A stretch of DNA of 64,000 nt from an uncultured bacterium (lineage in GTDB: Bacteria; Bacillota; Clostridia; Lachnospirales; Lachnospiraceae). Of the stretch, positions 1 through 8,180 are shown one piece after another. A model generated the notes under the pieces. That model was not told the origin of the DNA, searched no databases, and saw nothing but the letters and a program-made list of their open reading frames with translations. The position numbers were made by a program, and so were the translations under genes. Within the stretch, counting starts at the first letter, position 1; every line of letters begins with the position of its first letter. Location of the stretch: the NCBI GenBank assembly GCA_905215155.1, contig CAJMPJ010000010.1, positions 23,524 through 87,523 of the forward strand, in the 5' to 3' direction.

Positions 1-800
1 CGGTAGGTGATTTGTCAATCGGTATGAGTGACAACATCATCCCTTTTGTGGATACCTTTGCAGACACATCTCTAAAGCTCTTTTTAGAAGACGGCAGCAT
101 ACTGGAGTTGGAGTTTATTGACAGCCAGGCTCTTAAATATACCAGGGCGGAGACAGATGACAGCCGGTACAGCGTAATATGCGGATACAGCGCCAATTCC
201 CCCCGGAAAGATATTTACTTTATAGATTTTGTTGTTTCTTACGGATGCACCGCCTCTGTATCGGTAATATTAGATGCCGCCCAGCAGATTGCCACCATCA
301 TAACGGCTGTGCTTCCCAATGCAGAAGAAATGAAAATCCCGTTGATCCAGCGGGCCAAAAGCGACCTCCCCCTTTCCTCCGTGAATCTTTCCGTTACACA
401 TGCAAGTGTGGGAATACCCTTTGGCAGTTCCACGAAAAAGCATGAGGAAACCACAGAACTTGTCGGCAAACGGATGGTGTTCCATTACAGCTCTACCGGT
501 GTATATGAACATATTTATCTGAATAAGCATTTTTACACATGGCATTGTATCCAGGGGAACGAGGAGGGACTTGCGGATACGGACTTATGCTTTTACTATA
601 AGCTGGCAGAGAATCTATACTGCTTTATCTGGATCGAAAAAATCATTCCCACACTCGGTATCGTTTTGGAGGATCTTGATGTAATGAGATCCTACGGAAA
701 GCTCTACGGTTATGAAACATATGAGACGGGCAAGGTATCAAATTTTGCAGTTGGGTCTTTTGCCTCATTTTTGAACCAGACAGAATACGATTTGAAGTAA
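1..800 (+). CDS. MoaF-like protein, 5' end cut by window edge
   Basis: The reading frame is open from the first bases of the window (frame of position 3) and ends at a TAA at 798-800. The residues upstream of the first possible starts (TTG 12, ATG 24) read V-G-D-L-S-I-G, which fits the N-terminal VG-L--G segment I recall for MoaF proteins, so I think the true start lies outside the window. The C-terminal half carries the MoaF-type pattern: ELVGKRMVFHYSSTGVYEH, then YTWHC, GLADTD and IPTLG. MoaF is a small lipocalin-like protein first named in a molybdenum-cofactor cluster, with no firmly established reaction. No Moco genes are present here. Its neighbours are a short-chain dehydrogenase 37 bp downstream and an AraC regulator, so a role in small-molecule catabolism with the dehydrogenase is more likely. 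Family call from memory; function unknown. Confidence 0.6.
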   Translation, partial: VGDLSIGMSDNIIPFVDTFADTSLKLFLEDGSILELEFIDSQALKYTRAETDDSRYSVICGYSANSPRKDIYFIDFVVSYGCTASVSVILDAAQQIATIITAVLPNAEEMKIPLIQRAKSDLPLSSVNLSVTHASVGIPFGSSTKKHEETTELVGKRMVFHYSSTGVYEHIYLNKHFYTWHCIQGNEEGLADTDLCFYYKLAENLYCFIWIEKIIPTLGIVLEDLDVMRSYGKLYGYETYETGKVSNFAVGSFASFLNQTEYDLK

Positions 801-837
801 AGCCGGCGAACCGGTATTTCACGAAAGGAGTTCTATG

Positions 838-1641
838 ATGGGAAAATTAGATAATAAGTCTGCAATTATTACAGGCGCGGCAGCCGGCATGGGAAAGGGT
901 GTTGCCAGGACCTTTGTCAGATACGGTGCCGAAATTGCTCTGATTGATTTTTCGGAAGCTGTTTTTGATACAGCCGAGGAGCTTCAAAAGGAAGGCTATA
1001 ACGCTTTGGGCTACAAGGTGGATGTCCGTGATGCGGCAGGACTGAAAAATACATATGCAGAAATAGCAGAACGTTTTGGGAAGATTGATATCCTGGTCAA
1101 CGTGGCAGGAGTTGGAGACTTAAAGCTGTTCTGGGAAGCAGACGATGAGTTCCGGGACCGGATCTTTGATGTTAATTTTAAGGGAACCTGGAATTCCTGC
1201 CGCGCTGCGGTGCCCTATATGATGAATGCCGGCTACGGGAAGATCGTAAACTTCGGATCGGTGACAGGGGTATTGGCAGTTGATCCGGGGATGACGGCCT
1301 ATGCTTCCTCCAAAGGTGCCATCATGGGCTTTACAAAAGCGCTTGCCCAGGATCTGGCCTCCCATAATATTACCGTTAATGCTATTCTTCCTGGAATGGT
1401 GGACACCCCCATGCTGCAGAAATCCTGTACCGAAGCCTGCCCGGAGGATCCCCAGAGCATTAAGGACAATATTGCCTCCGGAATTCCGCTGAAACGGCTG
1501 GGGACACCAGAGGAGGCGGGAGAGGTGGCTGCATTTCTTTCCTCCGAAGAATCCAGTTATGTTACAGGAACTCATATCGTGTTTGACGGCGGAAGCACCT
1601 TACCGGAAACACCGGCCACCGGCTGGTCCCCCAATACCTGA
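838..1641 (+). CDS. Short-chain dehydrogenase/reductase (SDR)
   Basis: This is a classical cytosolic NAD(P)-dependent SDR of about 267 residues. It has the nucleotide-binding motif TGAAAGMGKG near residue 13, an NVAG motif (usual NNAG, Asn to Val at the second position), the catalytic Ser141 (FGSVTG), and Tyr155 and Lys159 in YASSK. The C-terminal VTGTHIVFDGGS is typical of FabG-like members. An acidic residue after the second strand (LIDF) suggests NAD preference, which is inference. Start: two ATG codons in tandem at 835 and 838; the ribosome site AAAGGAG (824-830) is better spaced for 838. It follows the MoaF-like gene by 37 bp and precedes an AraC-type regulator by under 20 bp, so the three probably form an operon. 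The substrate is not visible in the sequence. Confidence 0.85.
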   Translation: MGKLDNKSAIITGAAAGMGKGVARTFVRYGAEIALIDFSEAVFDTAEELQKEGYNALGYKVDVRDAAGLKNTYAEIAERFGKIDILVNVAGVGDLKLFWEADDEFRDRIFDVNFKGTWNSCRAAVPYMMNAGYGKIVNFGSVTGVLAVDPGMTAYASSKGAIMGFTKALAQDLASHNITVNAILPGMVDTPMLQKSCTEACPEDPQSIKDNIASGIPLKRLGTPEEAGEVAAFLSSEESSYVTGTHIVFDGGSTLPETPATGWSPNT

Positions 1642-1659
1642 TGGAAAGCGGTGATCGTG

Positions 1660-2490
1660 ATGCCAGAGTATTATGCTCCAATTCAGCCGCGGTTTTTATT
1701 GGAAGGTGATTTTTACAAGGAACGCCGGAATATCTGGGGAATCAAAGAGAGAAGCGAGGTACTGTTTTTTAATTTCAGGACCCCTAAGAACGGAGAGACA
1801 GGGCGGCTGCCTGTATTTCCCGATGGCTGTCTGGATCTGATTCTGAAATGTGACCCTGTCAATCCTGCCTTGTTTATTTATGGCAAATTAACAGAATACA
1901 AATCAGATGTTTTCGATGAGGACACAGAATATTTCGGGGTACGGTTAATGCCGGATCAGAATTTGAAGGGTCTGACCTGTACCATGAAGGACTTGCTCAA
2001 TCAGAACATGCCTTTAAGTAATTACGTGAAGCTAGACGGGGAGCTTCTTCTTAAATTGGCTCAGAAGCCTTCCTTTGAGGAACGGATAACCTTTTTTCAG
2101 GAGAGGATTTCTCCGCTTCTGCCCCTGGAACAGCCCCAGCCGGTTATGATGGTGTGCACCCGGAAGATAATGGAGCAAAAGGGGAATTTAAACCTTTTGG
2201 TATTGTCGGATATCACCGGTTATTCAGACCGGTACATTCGGAAAAAATTCACCGCTGAAATGGGATTGTCACCGAAGAACTTCTGCAGGATCATACGTTT
2301 TCAGAACAGCCTTAACACCTTGCTTACAGGCTTTTATGAAAAAGATAAAATACTGAATGCGGTATATGACAACGGCTATTATGACGAGGCCCACTTCATC
2401 AACGAATTTCGTCAGTTCACCTCTTTTACACCAGGATTCCTTGTGAAGTCCTGTCTGAATATTCAAACTGCCTCCTGCCAGAGCCTTTAA
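1660..2490 (+). CDS. AraC-family transcriptional regulator
   Basis: A DNA-binding regulator of about 276 residues. The C-terminal third holds two helix-turn-helix motifs of the AraC type: LVLSDITGYSDRYIRKKFTA, then the second one ending in GYYDEAHFINEFRQFTSFTPG. The N-terminal 160 residues form a sensor domain with FPDGCLDLIL, as in the DUF6597-like domain often joined to AraC HTHs; no ligand can be read from it. A GTG at 1651 is also in frame, but the purine-rich stretch GGAAAG (1643-1648) is spaced correctly only for ATG 1660. It closes the putative MoaF-like/SDR/AraC operon and is followed by a strong intrinsic terminator, so it probably controls that operon; control of the downstream microcompartment genes is possible but unsupported. 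Confidence 0.8.
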   Translation: MPEYYAPIQPRFLLEGDFYKERRNIWGIKERSEVLFFNFRTPKNGETGRLPVFPDGCLDLILKCDPVNPALFIYGKLTEYKSDVFDEDTEYFGVRLMPDQNLKGLTCTMKDLLNQNMPLSNYVKLDGELLLKLAQKPSFEERITFFQERISPLLPLEQPQPVMMVCTRKIMEQKGNLNLLVLSDITGYSDRYIRKKFTAEMGLSPKNFCRIIRFQNSLNTLLTGFYEKDKILNAVYDNGYYDEAHFINEFRQFTSFTPGFLVKSCLNIQTASCQSL

Positions 2491-2511
2491 GGTGCATATA
2501 ACAAGCGGTAT

Positions 2512-2546
2512 AAAAAGCGTCCGGCCCTTCCGGAGGCTTTTTTTAC
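2512..2546 (+). terminator. Intrinsic terminator after AraC gene
   Basis: A GC-rich hairpin with arms AAGCGTCCGG and CCGGAGGCTT (one mismatch) around a CCCTT loop, followed by a run of seven T. It separates the MoaF-like/SDR/AraC unit from acetate kinase. Confidence 0.85.
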
Positions 2547-2614
2547 GTTTACAAATTGGTACGTATTTTACAGGTTTCCTGTCTGTATAATACACCTGAA
2601 GCCAGTGGCCCTGA

Positions 2615-2623
2615 TGATATAAT
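2615..2623 (+). promoter_or_regulatory. Putative extended -10 promoter of ackA
   Basis: TGATATAAT matches an extended -10 element (TG-N-TATAAT) 54 bp before the ackA start. Two further TATAAT copies (2586-2591 and 2640-2645) lie in the same 60 bp, so the exact start site is uncertain. No convincing -35 pairs with any of them at 17 bp. Confidence 0.45.
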
Positions 2624-2676
2624 GTTCCTGTCTGAAAGGTATAATCAGGTCTATAAACAAAGCAGGAGGAACGATT

Positions 2677-3870
2677 ATGTACACATTGGTAATAAACTGC
2701 GGAAGCTCTTCCCTTAAATTCCAGTTAATCAACCCGGAATCAGAGGAAGTGATGGCAATCGGACTTTGCGAAAGGATCGGAATTGAGGAAAGCAAAGTCA
2801 CTTACCAGAAGAAGGGCGGAGAAAAGAGCGTGATTCTTGCGCCGATGCCCACACACAAAGAAGCAGTAATCATCATGCAGAAATTGCTCACCGATGAACC
2901 GTCGGGTATTATAAAAAGTTTAAAGGAAGTGGGGGCAGTGGGTCACCGGGTGGCTCATGGCGGAGAGATATTTACTTCTTCCGCTCTCATTACGGAGGAG
3001 ACGCTAAAGGCCATTGAAGAATGCTGCGCATTGGCTCCCCTTCATAATCCGGCAAGTCTGACCGGTATCCGGGCGTGCATGGAGCTTATGCCGGAAACAC
3101 CCATGGTGGCAGTATTTGATACGGCATTCCACCAGACCATGCCGGAAAGTTCTTATCTCTATGGCCTTCCGTATGAATATTATGAGAAATATAAGGTTCG
3201 GAAGTATGGATTTCACGGGACCAGCCACAGCTATGTGTCAAAAAGAGCGGCAGAATACTTAAACAGGGACTATGAAGCCATGAAGATCGTGGTATGCCAT
3301 CTGGGCAACGGTTCCAGTATATCTGCAGTAAAAAACGGAGCGTCCGTTGATACCAGTATGGGATTTACTCCTTTGGAAGGACTCTTAATGGGAACCAGAA
3401 GCGGAGACGTGGACCCAGGTGCCATGCAGTTTCTTATGAACAAAGAGAACTTAACCATTGATGAAATGCTTGATGTGCTCAATCGTAAATCGGGGGTTCT
3501 TGGAATATCCGGTGTATCCAGTGATTTCAGGGATATCATGAAGGCAGCAGCAGAAGGAAACCACAGAGCACAGGCTGCCCTTGATACCTTTACCTACCGG
3601 GTCGTAAAGTATATTGGGGCTTATGCGGCGGCCATGGGCGGGATTGATGCCATTGTTTTTACCGCAGGTGTAGGGGAAAATGATGGAGAAATGAGGAAGA
3701 AGATCTGCCATCAGCTGGCATTTTTAGGAATTGATGTAAATGATGAGGCGAACGCAAAGAGAGGAAGCGAGCAGTTAATCTCCACCGCGGATTCTAAAGT
3801 TGCGGTTCTGGTGATTCCTACCAACGAGGAACTTGCCATTGCCAGAGAGACCATTGCTCTTGTGGGGTAA
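2677..3870 (+). CDS. ackA: Acetate kinase (acyl kinase)
   Basis: A 397-residue acetate/propionate kinase of normal family length. The protein starts with the phosphate-binding signature [16 protein letters not shown], has the second ASKHA signature [11 protein letters not shown] and the adenosine motif FTAGVGEN. It converts acyl-phosphate and ADP to the acid and ATP in the cytosol. It has its own promoter region and an AGGAGG site before ATG 2677. The usual clostridial partner pta is not next to it; instead the microcompartment locus downstream encodes PduL, a phosphotransacylase making acyl-phosphate. I infer that this kinase finishes the pathway by turning propionyl- or acetyl-phosphate into acid plus ATP. 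Whether it is the organism's only acetate kinase cannot be told from this window. Confidence 0.93.
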   Translation: MYTLVINCGSSSLKFQLINPESEEVMAIGLCERIGIEESKVTYQKKGGEKSVILAPMPTHKEAVIIMQKLLTDEPSGIIKSLKEVGAVGHRVAHGGEIFTSSALITEETLKAIEECCALAPLHNPASLTGIRACMELMPETPMVAVFDTAFHQTMPESSYLYGLPYEYYEKYKVRKYGFHGTSHSYVSKRAAEYLNRDYEAMKIVVCHLGNGSSISAVKNGASVDTSMGFTPLEGLLMGTRSGDVDPGAMQFLMNKENLTIDEMLDVLNRKSGVLGISGVSSDFRDIMKAAAEGNHRAQAALDTFTYRVVKYIGAYAAAMGGIDAIVFTAGVGENDGEMRKKICHQLAFLGIDVNDEANAKRGSEQLISTADSKVAVLVIPTNEELAIARETIALVG

Positions 3871-3951
3871 CTGGTCCGGCAGATAGGAACGTAAGCCTGT
3901 AAAGGGGTTTTAAAAAGGCTTAAAATAAAAAGTAAAAGGAGAGCAAAAGGT

Positions 3952-4839
3952 ATGGATGTTTTTGCTTTAATCGGGGCGTTTGGCGGAGGAATCATAGGGG
4001 CATACATAGGAGCGCTGCCGGCGTTTATTCTTACTGGAGTCATGGCAATTGCGGGGGCGGCAGCGGCCATGGCGGGAGGAGCGGATGCAACCATCGCTTA
4101 TGTTGCGTTTGGTTCTTATCTCGGTCCCCATATCGCTTTTGCAGGAGGCGTAGCAGCAGCGGCTTACGCAGGAAAAAAGAAGATTTTAAAAAGCGGTGCG
4201 GACATTTTATCGCCTTTGTACGGCTTGTCAGATCCTGTGACCTTGCTGGTAGGCGGAGGGTTTGGGGTGCTTGGTTTTGTGATTCACTATTTTGTGAGCA
4301 GTGTCCTTCGTTTAAACACCGATCTTCCGGGAATTACCGTTATTATTTCTGCATTGATCGTGCGTTTTGCTTTTGGGAGCAGCGGCCTGACCGGGAAACC
4401 GGAATCGGGAGTAAAAAGGGAATATATAACCCCTGGAAAAGGAATGTTCTGCAATGTACTGCTGGGGGCCGGAATCGGAACTGGGGCCGGCTTTGTATAC
4501 CAGGCCATGGTCTCTGGCGGGGTGTCCCAGGCTGCTATAGGAAGCTTTCCGGTTCTCTGTTTTGGAATTGCGGCATTTTCCCTGATTTTTACCCAGACCG
4601 GTTTTGCCGTACCGGCAACCCATCACATTGCCCTTATTTCTGCGTTGGCGGCAGTAACCTCAGGGAATCCGCTTATGGGAAGTGTGTTTGGCATTCTGGC
4701 CGCTTTGTTTGGTGATTTTGCAGGAAAGACCTTTAACAGTTATTGTGATACCCATGTAGACCCTCCTGCATGTACCATTTTTATCTTCACCTTTTTGATA
4801 AACGTGCTATTTGGAAATGGATTTTTCCTTCCTATATAA
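3952..4839 (+). CDS. Polytopic membrane protein of unknown function
   Basis: A 295-residue, very hydrophobic protein with roughly seven to nine predicted membrane segments rich in Gly and Ala (for example GAFGGGIIGAYIGALPA, VGGGFGVLGFVIHYFV, NVLLGAGIGTGAGFVY). A His pair occurs in VPATHHIALIS and a polar loop CDTHVDPPA near the C-terminus, both unusual for simple structural membrane proteins. I do not recognise a named transporter family. It lies 81 bp after acetate kinase with a good ribosome site (AAAGGAGAG) and just before the microcompartment locus. A substrate or product permease/channel for the diol pathway is a reasonable guess, but it is only position-based. Confidence 0.6.
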   Translation: MDVFALIGAFGGGIIGAYIGALPAFILTGVMAIAGAAAAMAGGADATIAYVAFGSYLGPHIAFAGGVAAAAYAGKKKILKSGADILSPLYGLSDPVTLLVGGGFGVLGFVIHYFVSSVLRLNTDLPGITVIISALIVRFAFGSSGLTGKPESGVKREYITPGKGMFCNVLLGAGIGTGAGFVYQAMVSGGVSQAAIGSFPVLCFGIAAFSLIFTQTGFAVPATHHIALISALAAVTSGNPLMGSVFGILAALFGDFAGKTFNSYCDTHVDPPACTIFIFTFLINVLFGNGFFLPI

Positions 4840-4886
4840 AAACAAGCATGAGCAGTCGTTAAAAACTGTCTCATGCTTGTTTTTTG
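4839..4886. terminator. Bidirectional terminator between convergent genes
   Basis: A 14-bp perfect stem (AAAACAAGCATGAG with CTCATGCTTGTTTT) with an inner CAGT/ACTG extension. T-runs follow on both strands, so it ends transcription of the membrane protein (+) and of the heme-binding-domain gene (-). Confidence 0.9.
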
Positions 4887-4892
4887 TATTGG

Positions 4893-5354
4893 TTATACCC
4901 TGCCGCCGGCAGCGTGTCTGGCTACGGCAATATCCTGCTCGACCGTTCCGCCGGAAACACCCAGCCCGCCGAGGAAACGGCCCTTGTATGTTAAGGGGAC
5001 TCCTCCTCCAAAGATACAGAACTTTCCGGGGTGGGTCTGCTGGAGACCGTAAAGAGGCTGTCCGGGAAGAATGGATTTGGCTGCCTCCTCGGTAGGGAGG
5101 CGAAGTGCGGCAGCAGTATAAGCCTTTGAATGGGAAACGGAGATACTGGCAAGAAGGGAATCATCCATCCGGTGCATAGCCACCATGTTCCCGCCGTCAT
5201 CCACAACGGTAAAAACCATGGAAACCTCAAGGCTACGGGCCATTTCTTCCCCTCTCTCTATTATGGTTAAGGCTTCTTTTAAAGTCATTCGTTCACTTTT
5301 TAGAGCCTGGATCACAGCAGCCGCAATTTCTCCCGTCATATGGGAATCGCTCAT
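4893..5354 (-). CDS. Heme-binding protein of HbpS/GlcG family (PduO C-terminal-like)
   Basis: A 153-residue protein of the HbpS/GlcG fold, the same domain as the C-terminal half of PduO. Recognisable family blocks are TLKEALTIIERGEEMA, VDDGGNMVAMHRMDDS, SKAYTAAALR, and the glycine-rich end GGGVPLTYKGRFLGGLGVSGGT. Family members bind heme or corrinoid in vitro; a reaction is not established. There is no adenosyltransferase domain attached, which fits a B12-independent pathway. It is transcribed divergently from the diol dehydratase and shares its 270-bp regulatory region. AGGAGG precedes the ATG. Confidence 0.82.
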   Translation of the reverse strand: MSDSHMTGEIAAAVIQALKSERMTLKEALTIIERGEEMARSLEVSMVFTVVDDGGNMVAMHRMDDSLLASISVSHSKAYTAAALRLPTEEAAKSILPGQPLYGLQQTHPGKFCIFGGGVPLTYKGRFLGGLGVSGGTVEQDIAVARHAAGGRV

Positions 5355-5428
5355 AGAAATACCTCCTCACAGAAATTTTAATCGTTTTAAGTCCATTATA
5401 AGGGGGAAGTTCCTTGGGTTCAATCACA

Positions 5429-5522
5429 GTACAATCCGAAAAAATGGACGATCCAATACAGATAAAATCCATAAATGAAATTTCAGGCACAATAGAAAAG
5501 ATTTAAGAAGTCTGGATTGTAC
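5429..5522. promoter_or_regulatory. Inverted repeat in the divergent control region of the GRM locus
   Basis: GTACAATCC (5429-5437) and GGATTGTAC (5514-5522) form a perfect 9-bp inverted repeat 76 bp apart in the 270-bp gap between the heme-binding gene and the diol dehydratase. The right arm overlaps the putative -35 of the dehydratase. This is the layout expected of an operator bound by a dimeric or looping regulator such as the AraC-type response regulator encoded at 19509. The binding protein is inferred. Confidence 0.45.
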
Positions 5523-5544
5523 ATTTTTTATGCTTTAATAATAT
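5517..5544 (+). promoter_or_regulatory. Putative promoter of the GRM locus
   Basis: TTGTAC (5517-5522), a 16-bp spacer and TAATAT (5539-5544) give a moderate sigma-A-like promoter about 80 bp before the diol dehydratase start. Its weak match suits an activator-dependent promoter. Confidence 0.45.
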
Positions 5545-5624
5545 TTCATCATTTGTCCCCGGATGAGATATGATGTGGATAGAGGAATCATCCAAAAACT
5601 TATGATGTAAAAGGAGGATATTTT

Positions 5625-8147
5625 ATGCTTGCAAAAGGGTTTACAGAACCAACGGAGCGTGTAAAAAGGCTGAAAAGGGCAATTGTGGAAGCTGTTCCAT
5701 ATGTGGAATCGGAAAGAGCAGTCCTGGTAACGGAATCTTATAAAGAAACAGAAGGGCTTTCCCCTATTATGAGACGGGCCAAGGCCGCGGAGAAGATTTT
5801 TAAGAATCTTCCTGTTACCATTCGTGAGGACGAACTGATTGTAGGTGCCATCACAAAGAATATCCGCTCAACGGAGATCTGTCCGGAGTTTTCTTATGAA
5901 TGGGTGGAAAAAGAGTTTGAGACAATGGGAACCAGAATGGCAGACCCATTCCAGATCCCCAAAGAGACCGCTTCCGAATTAAAAGAAGCATTCCGCTACT
6001 GGGAAGGCAAAACTACCAGTGCGCTGGCAGAATCTTATATGTCCCAGGAAACAAAGGATTGCATCAGCAACGGCGTCTTTACCGTAGGAAACTATTTTTA
6101 TGGCGGTGTAGGCCATGTGTGCGTGGATTACGGCAAAGTGTTAAAAATCGGATTTACAGGAATTATCCGTCAGGTAATGGAGGCAATGGCAAAGCTTGAT
6201 ACCTCAGATCCTGAATATATCAAAAAGAAAAATTTTTATGAAGCTCTCATTATTACCTATACAGCTGCCATTCAATTTGCACATCGTTATGCAGCCAAAG
6301 CCAGAGAAATGGCAGCGGTTTGTCCGGATGCAAAGAGAAAAGCAGAGCTGCTTCAAATCGCTGCCAACTGTGACCGGGTTCCGGAACAAGGAGCGACTAA
6401 TTTTTATGAAGCCTGCCAGTCCTTCTGGTTCGTGCAGATTCTTCTTCAGATTGAAGCCAACGGCCATTCCATTTCTCCGGGACGTTTTGACCAGTACATG
6501 AACCCCTACTTATCCATGGATCAGAGCATATCCCATGAATTTGCACAGGAACTAATTGACTGTATCTGGGTCAAATTAAACGATGTAAATAAGACCAGAG
6601 ACGAGGTATCCGCTCAGGCGTTTGCCGGATATGCAGTATTCCAGAACTTAATTGTAGGCGGACAGACCGAAGACGGGCTGGATGCGACCAATGAAATGTC
6701 CTATATGTGCATGGAGGCAGTTGCCCATGTAAAACTTCCTGCACCTTCCTTCTCCATAAGGGTTCATCAGAATACACCGGACGAATTTCTTTACCGTGCC
6801 TGTGAACTCACCCGCTTAGGTCTTGGAGTTCCGGCTATGTATAACGATGAAGTGATCATTCCTGCACTCTGTAACCGGGGAGTCTCTTTAGCAGATGCAA
6901 GAAATTACTGCATTATCGGCTGTGTGGAACCTCAGTGCCCTCACAAAACAGAAGGCTGGCATGATGCGGCATTCTTTAACATTGCAAAGGTCCTGGAAAT
7001 TACGCTACATAACGGAAAGGTAGGAGATAAGCAGTTAGGTCCGGTTACCGGAGATATCACTTCCTTCACCAGTCTGGAAGAGCTTTTTGAAGCATATAAA
7101 AAGCAGATGGAGTACTTTGTTTACCATCTGGCGGAAGCAGATAACTGTGTGGATTTTGCCCACGCGGAACGAGCACCTCTTCCATTCTTATCCGCGCTGG
7201 TGGATGATTGCATCGGCCGTGGAAAGAGTGTACAGGAAGGCGGAGCCATCTATAACTTCACAGGTCCTCAGGCCTTTGGTGTGGCGGATGCAGGAGATTC
7301 TCTCTGTGCCATCAAAAAACACGTTTTTGAGAACAAAGAGATTACAATGGAGCAGTTAAAGGAAGCACTTGATCATAACTTTGGATATGACTGTGAACAG
7401 GCTGAGACTGCATCGGAAGACACAGAGGAAGCCAGAATTTATGAAGCGGTAAAGAGGATTTTAAGCAATAACGGTTCCATCAACCTGGCCGATCTTCAGG
7501 CCCAGTTAAGCAAGCCGGCAAAAGAGGCAAAAGGCAGCAGGGAAGACTATGCACAGATTAAGCGTATCCTTGAGAACACGCCCTGGTATGGAAATGACGA
7601 GGACGAAGTGGATATGATTGCAAGACGCTGCGGACAGATTTATTCCTATGAAGTGGAAAAGTATAAAAATCCAAGAGGGGGCCAGTTCCAGGCAGGCTGC
7701 TATCCGGTATCTGCCAATGTATTATTCGGCAAGGACGTAGGCGCTCTTCCTGACGGCAGACTGGCAAAGAAACCGTTGGCAGACGGGGTATCCCCAAGAC
7801 AGGGAAAGGATACCAATGGTCCTACCGCTGCAGCCATGTCTGTAGCAAAACTGGATCATGCAAACTATTCAAACGGAACCTTATATAACCAGAAGTTCCT
7901 GCCGTCCGCACTTGCAGGAGATGATGGACTGAAGCATTTTGCTTCCATTGTACGTTCCTACTTTGACCATAAGGGAATGCACGTACAGTTTAACGTAATT
8001 GACCGGGAGACACTTCTTGCCGCACAGGCAGACCCGGAACAGCATAAGGATCTGGTGGTACGTGTAGCTGGATACAGTGCCCAGTTTACCGTTCTTGCAA
8101 AAGAAGTCCAGGACGATATCATAAGCCGTACCGAACAGACCCTCTAA
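5625..8147 (+). CDS. B12-independent glycyl radical diol dehydratase (propanediol/glycerol)
   Basis: An 840-residue glycyl radical enzyme. The active-site Cys433 lies in GCVEPQ with Glu435, and the glycyl-radical site Gly816 is in VRVAGYSAQF near the C-terminus. His164, His281, Ser282 and Asp447 fall at exactly the positions I recall for Clostridium butyricum glycerol dehydratase, and WHDAAFF follows the Cys loop as in diol dehydratases. Choline lyase CutC has a different sequence after GCVEPQ. The expected reaction is dehydration of 1,2-propanediol to propionaldehyde, or glycerol to 3-hydroxypropionaldehyde. The protein is about 50 residues longer than the C. butyricum enzyme because of an internal insert around residues 590-645, not an N-terminal extension. 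It heads the microcompartment operon and is followed by its activase after 33 bp. AGGAGG precedes ATG 5625. Confidence 0.92.
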   Translation: MLAKGFTEPTERVKRLKRAIVEAVPYVESERAVLVTESYKETEGLSPIMRRAKAAEKIFKNLPVTIREDELIVGAITKNIRSTEICPEFSYEWVEKEFETMGTRMADPFQIPKETASELKEAFRYWEGKTTSALAESYMSQETKDCISNGVFTVGNYFYGGVGHVCVDYGKVLKIGFTGIIRQVMEAMAKLDTSDPEYIKKKNFYEALIITYTAAIQFAHRYAAKAREMAAVCPDAKRKAELLQIAANCDRVPEQGATNFYEACQSFWFVQILLQIEANGHSISPGRFDQYMNPYLSMDQSISHEFAQELIDCIWVKLNDVNKTRDEVSAQAFAGYAVFQNLIVGGQTEDGLDATNEMSYMCMEAVAHVKLPAPSFSIRVHQNTPDEFLYRACELTRLGLGVPAMYNDEVIIPALCNRGVSLADARNYCIIGCVEPQCPHKTEGWHDAAFFNIAKVLEITLHNGKVGDKQLGPVTGDITSFTSLEELFEAYKKQMEYFVYHLAEADNCVDFAHAERAPLPFLSALVDDCIGRGKSVQEGGAIYNFTGPQAFGVADAGDSLCAIKKHVFENKEITMEQLKEALDHNFGYDCEQAETASEDTEEARIYEAVKRILSNNGSINLADLQAQLSKPAKEAKGSREDYAQIKRILENTPWYGNDEDEVDMIARRCGQIYSYEVEKYKNPRGGQFQAGCYPVSANVLFGKDVGALPDGRLAKKPLADGVSPRQGKDTNGPTAAAMSVAKLDHANYSNGTLYNQKFLPSALAGDDGLKHFASIVRSYFDHKGMHVQFNVIDRETLLAAQADPEQHKDLVVRVAGYSAQFTVLAKEVQDDIISRTEQTL

Positions 8148-8180
8148 AGGGGACCGGCAAAGAAAAAGAAGGGAGTCGGC

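Noticed and set aside
2567..2591. TTTACA with TATAAT as ackA promoter
   Set aside because: The spacing is 13 bp, too short for a sigma-A promoter. The extended -10 at 2615 is the better candidate.
5625..8147. Choline TMA-lyase (CutC) as identity of the glycyl radical enzyme
   Set aside because: The sequence after the active-site GCVEPQ and the positions of H164, H281, S282 and D447 match diol dehydratases. The downstream enzymes could also serve acetaldehyde, but the active site decides.
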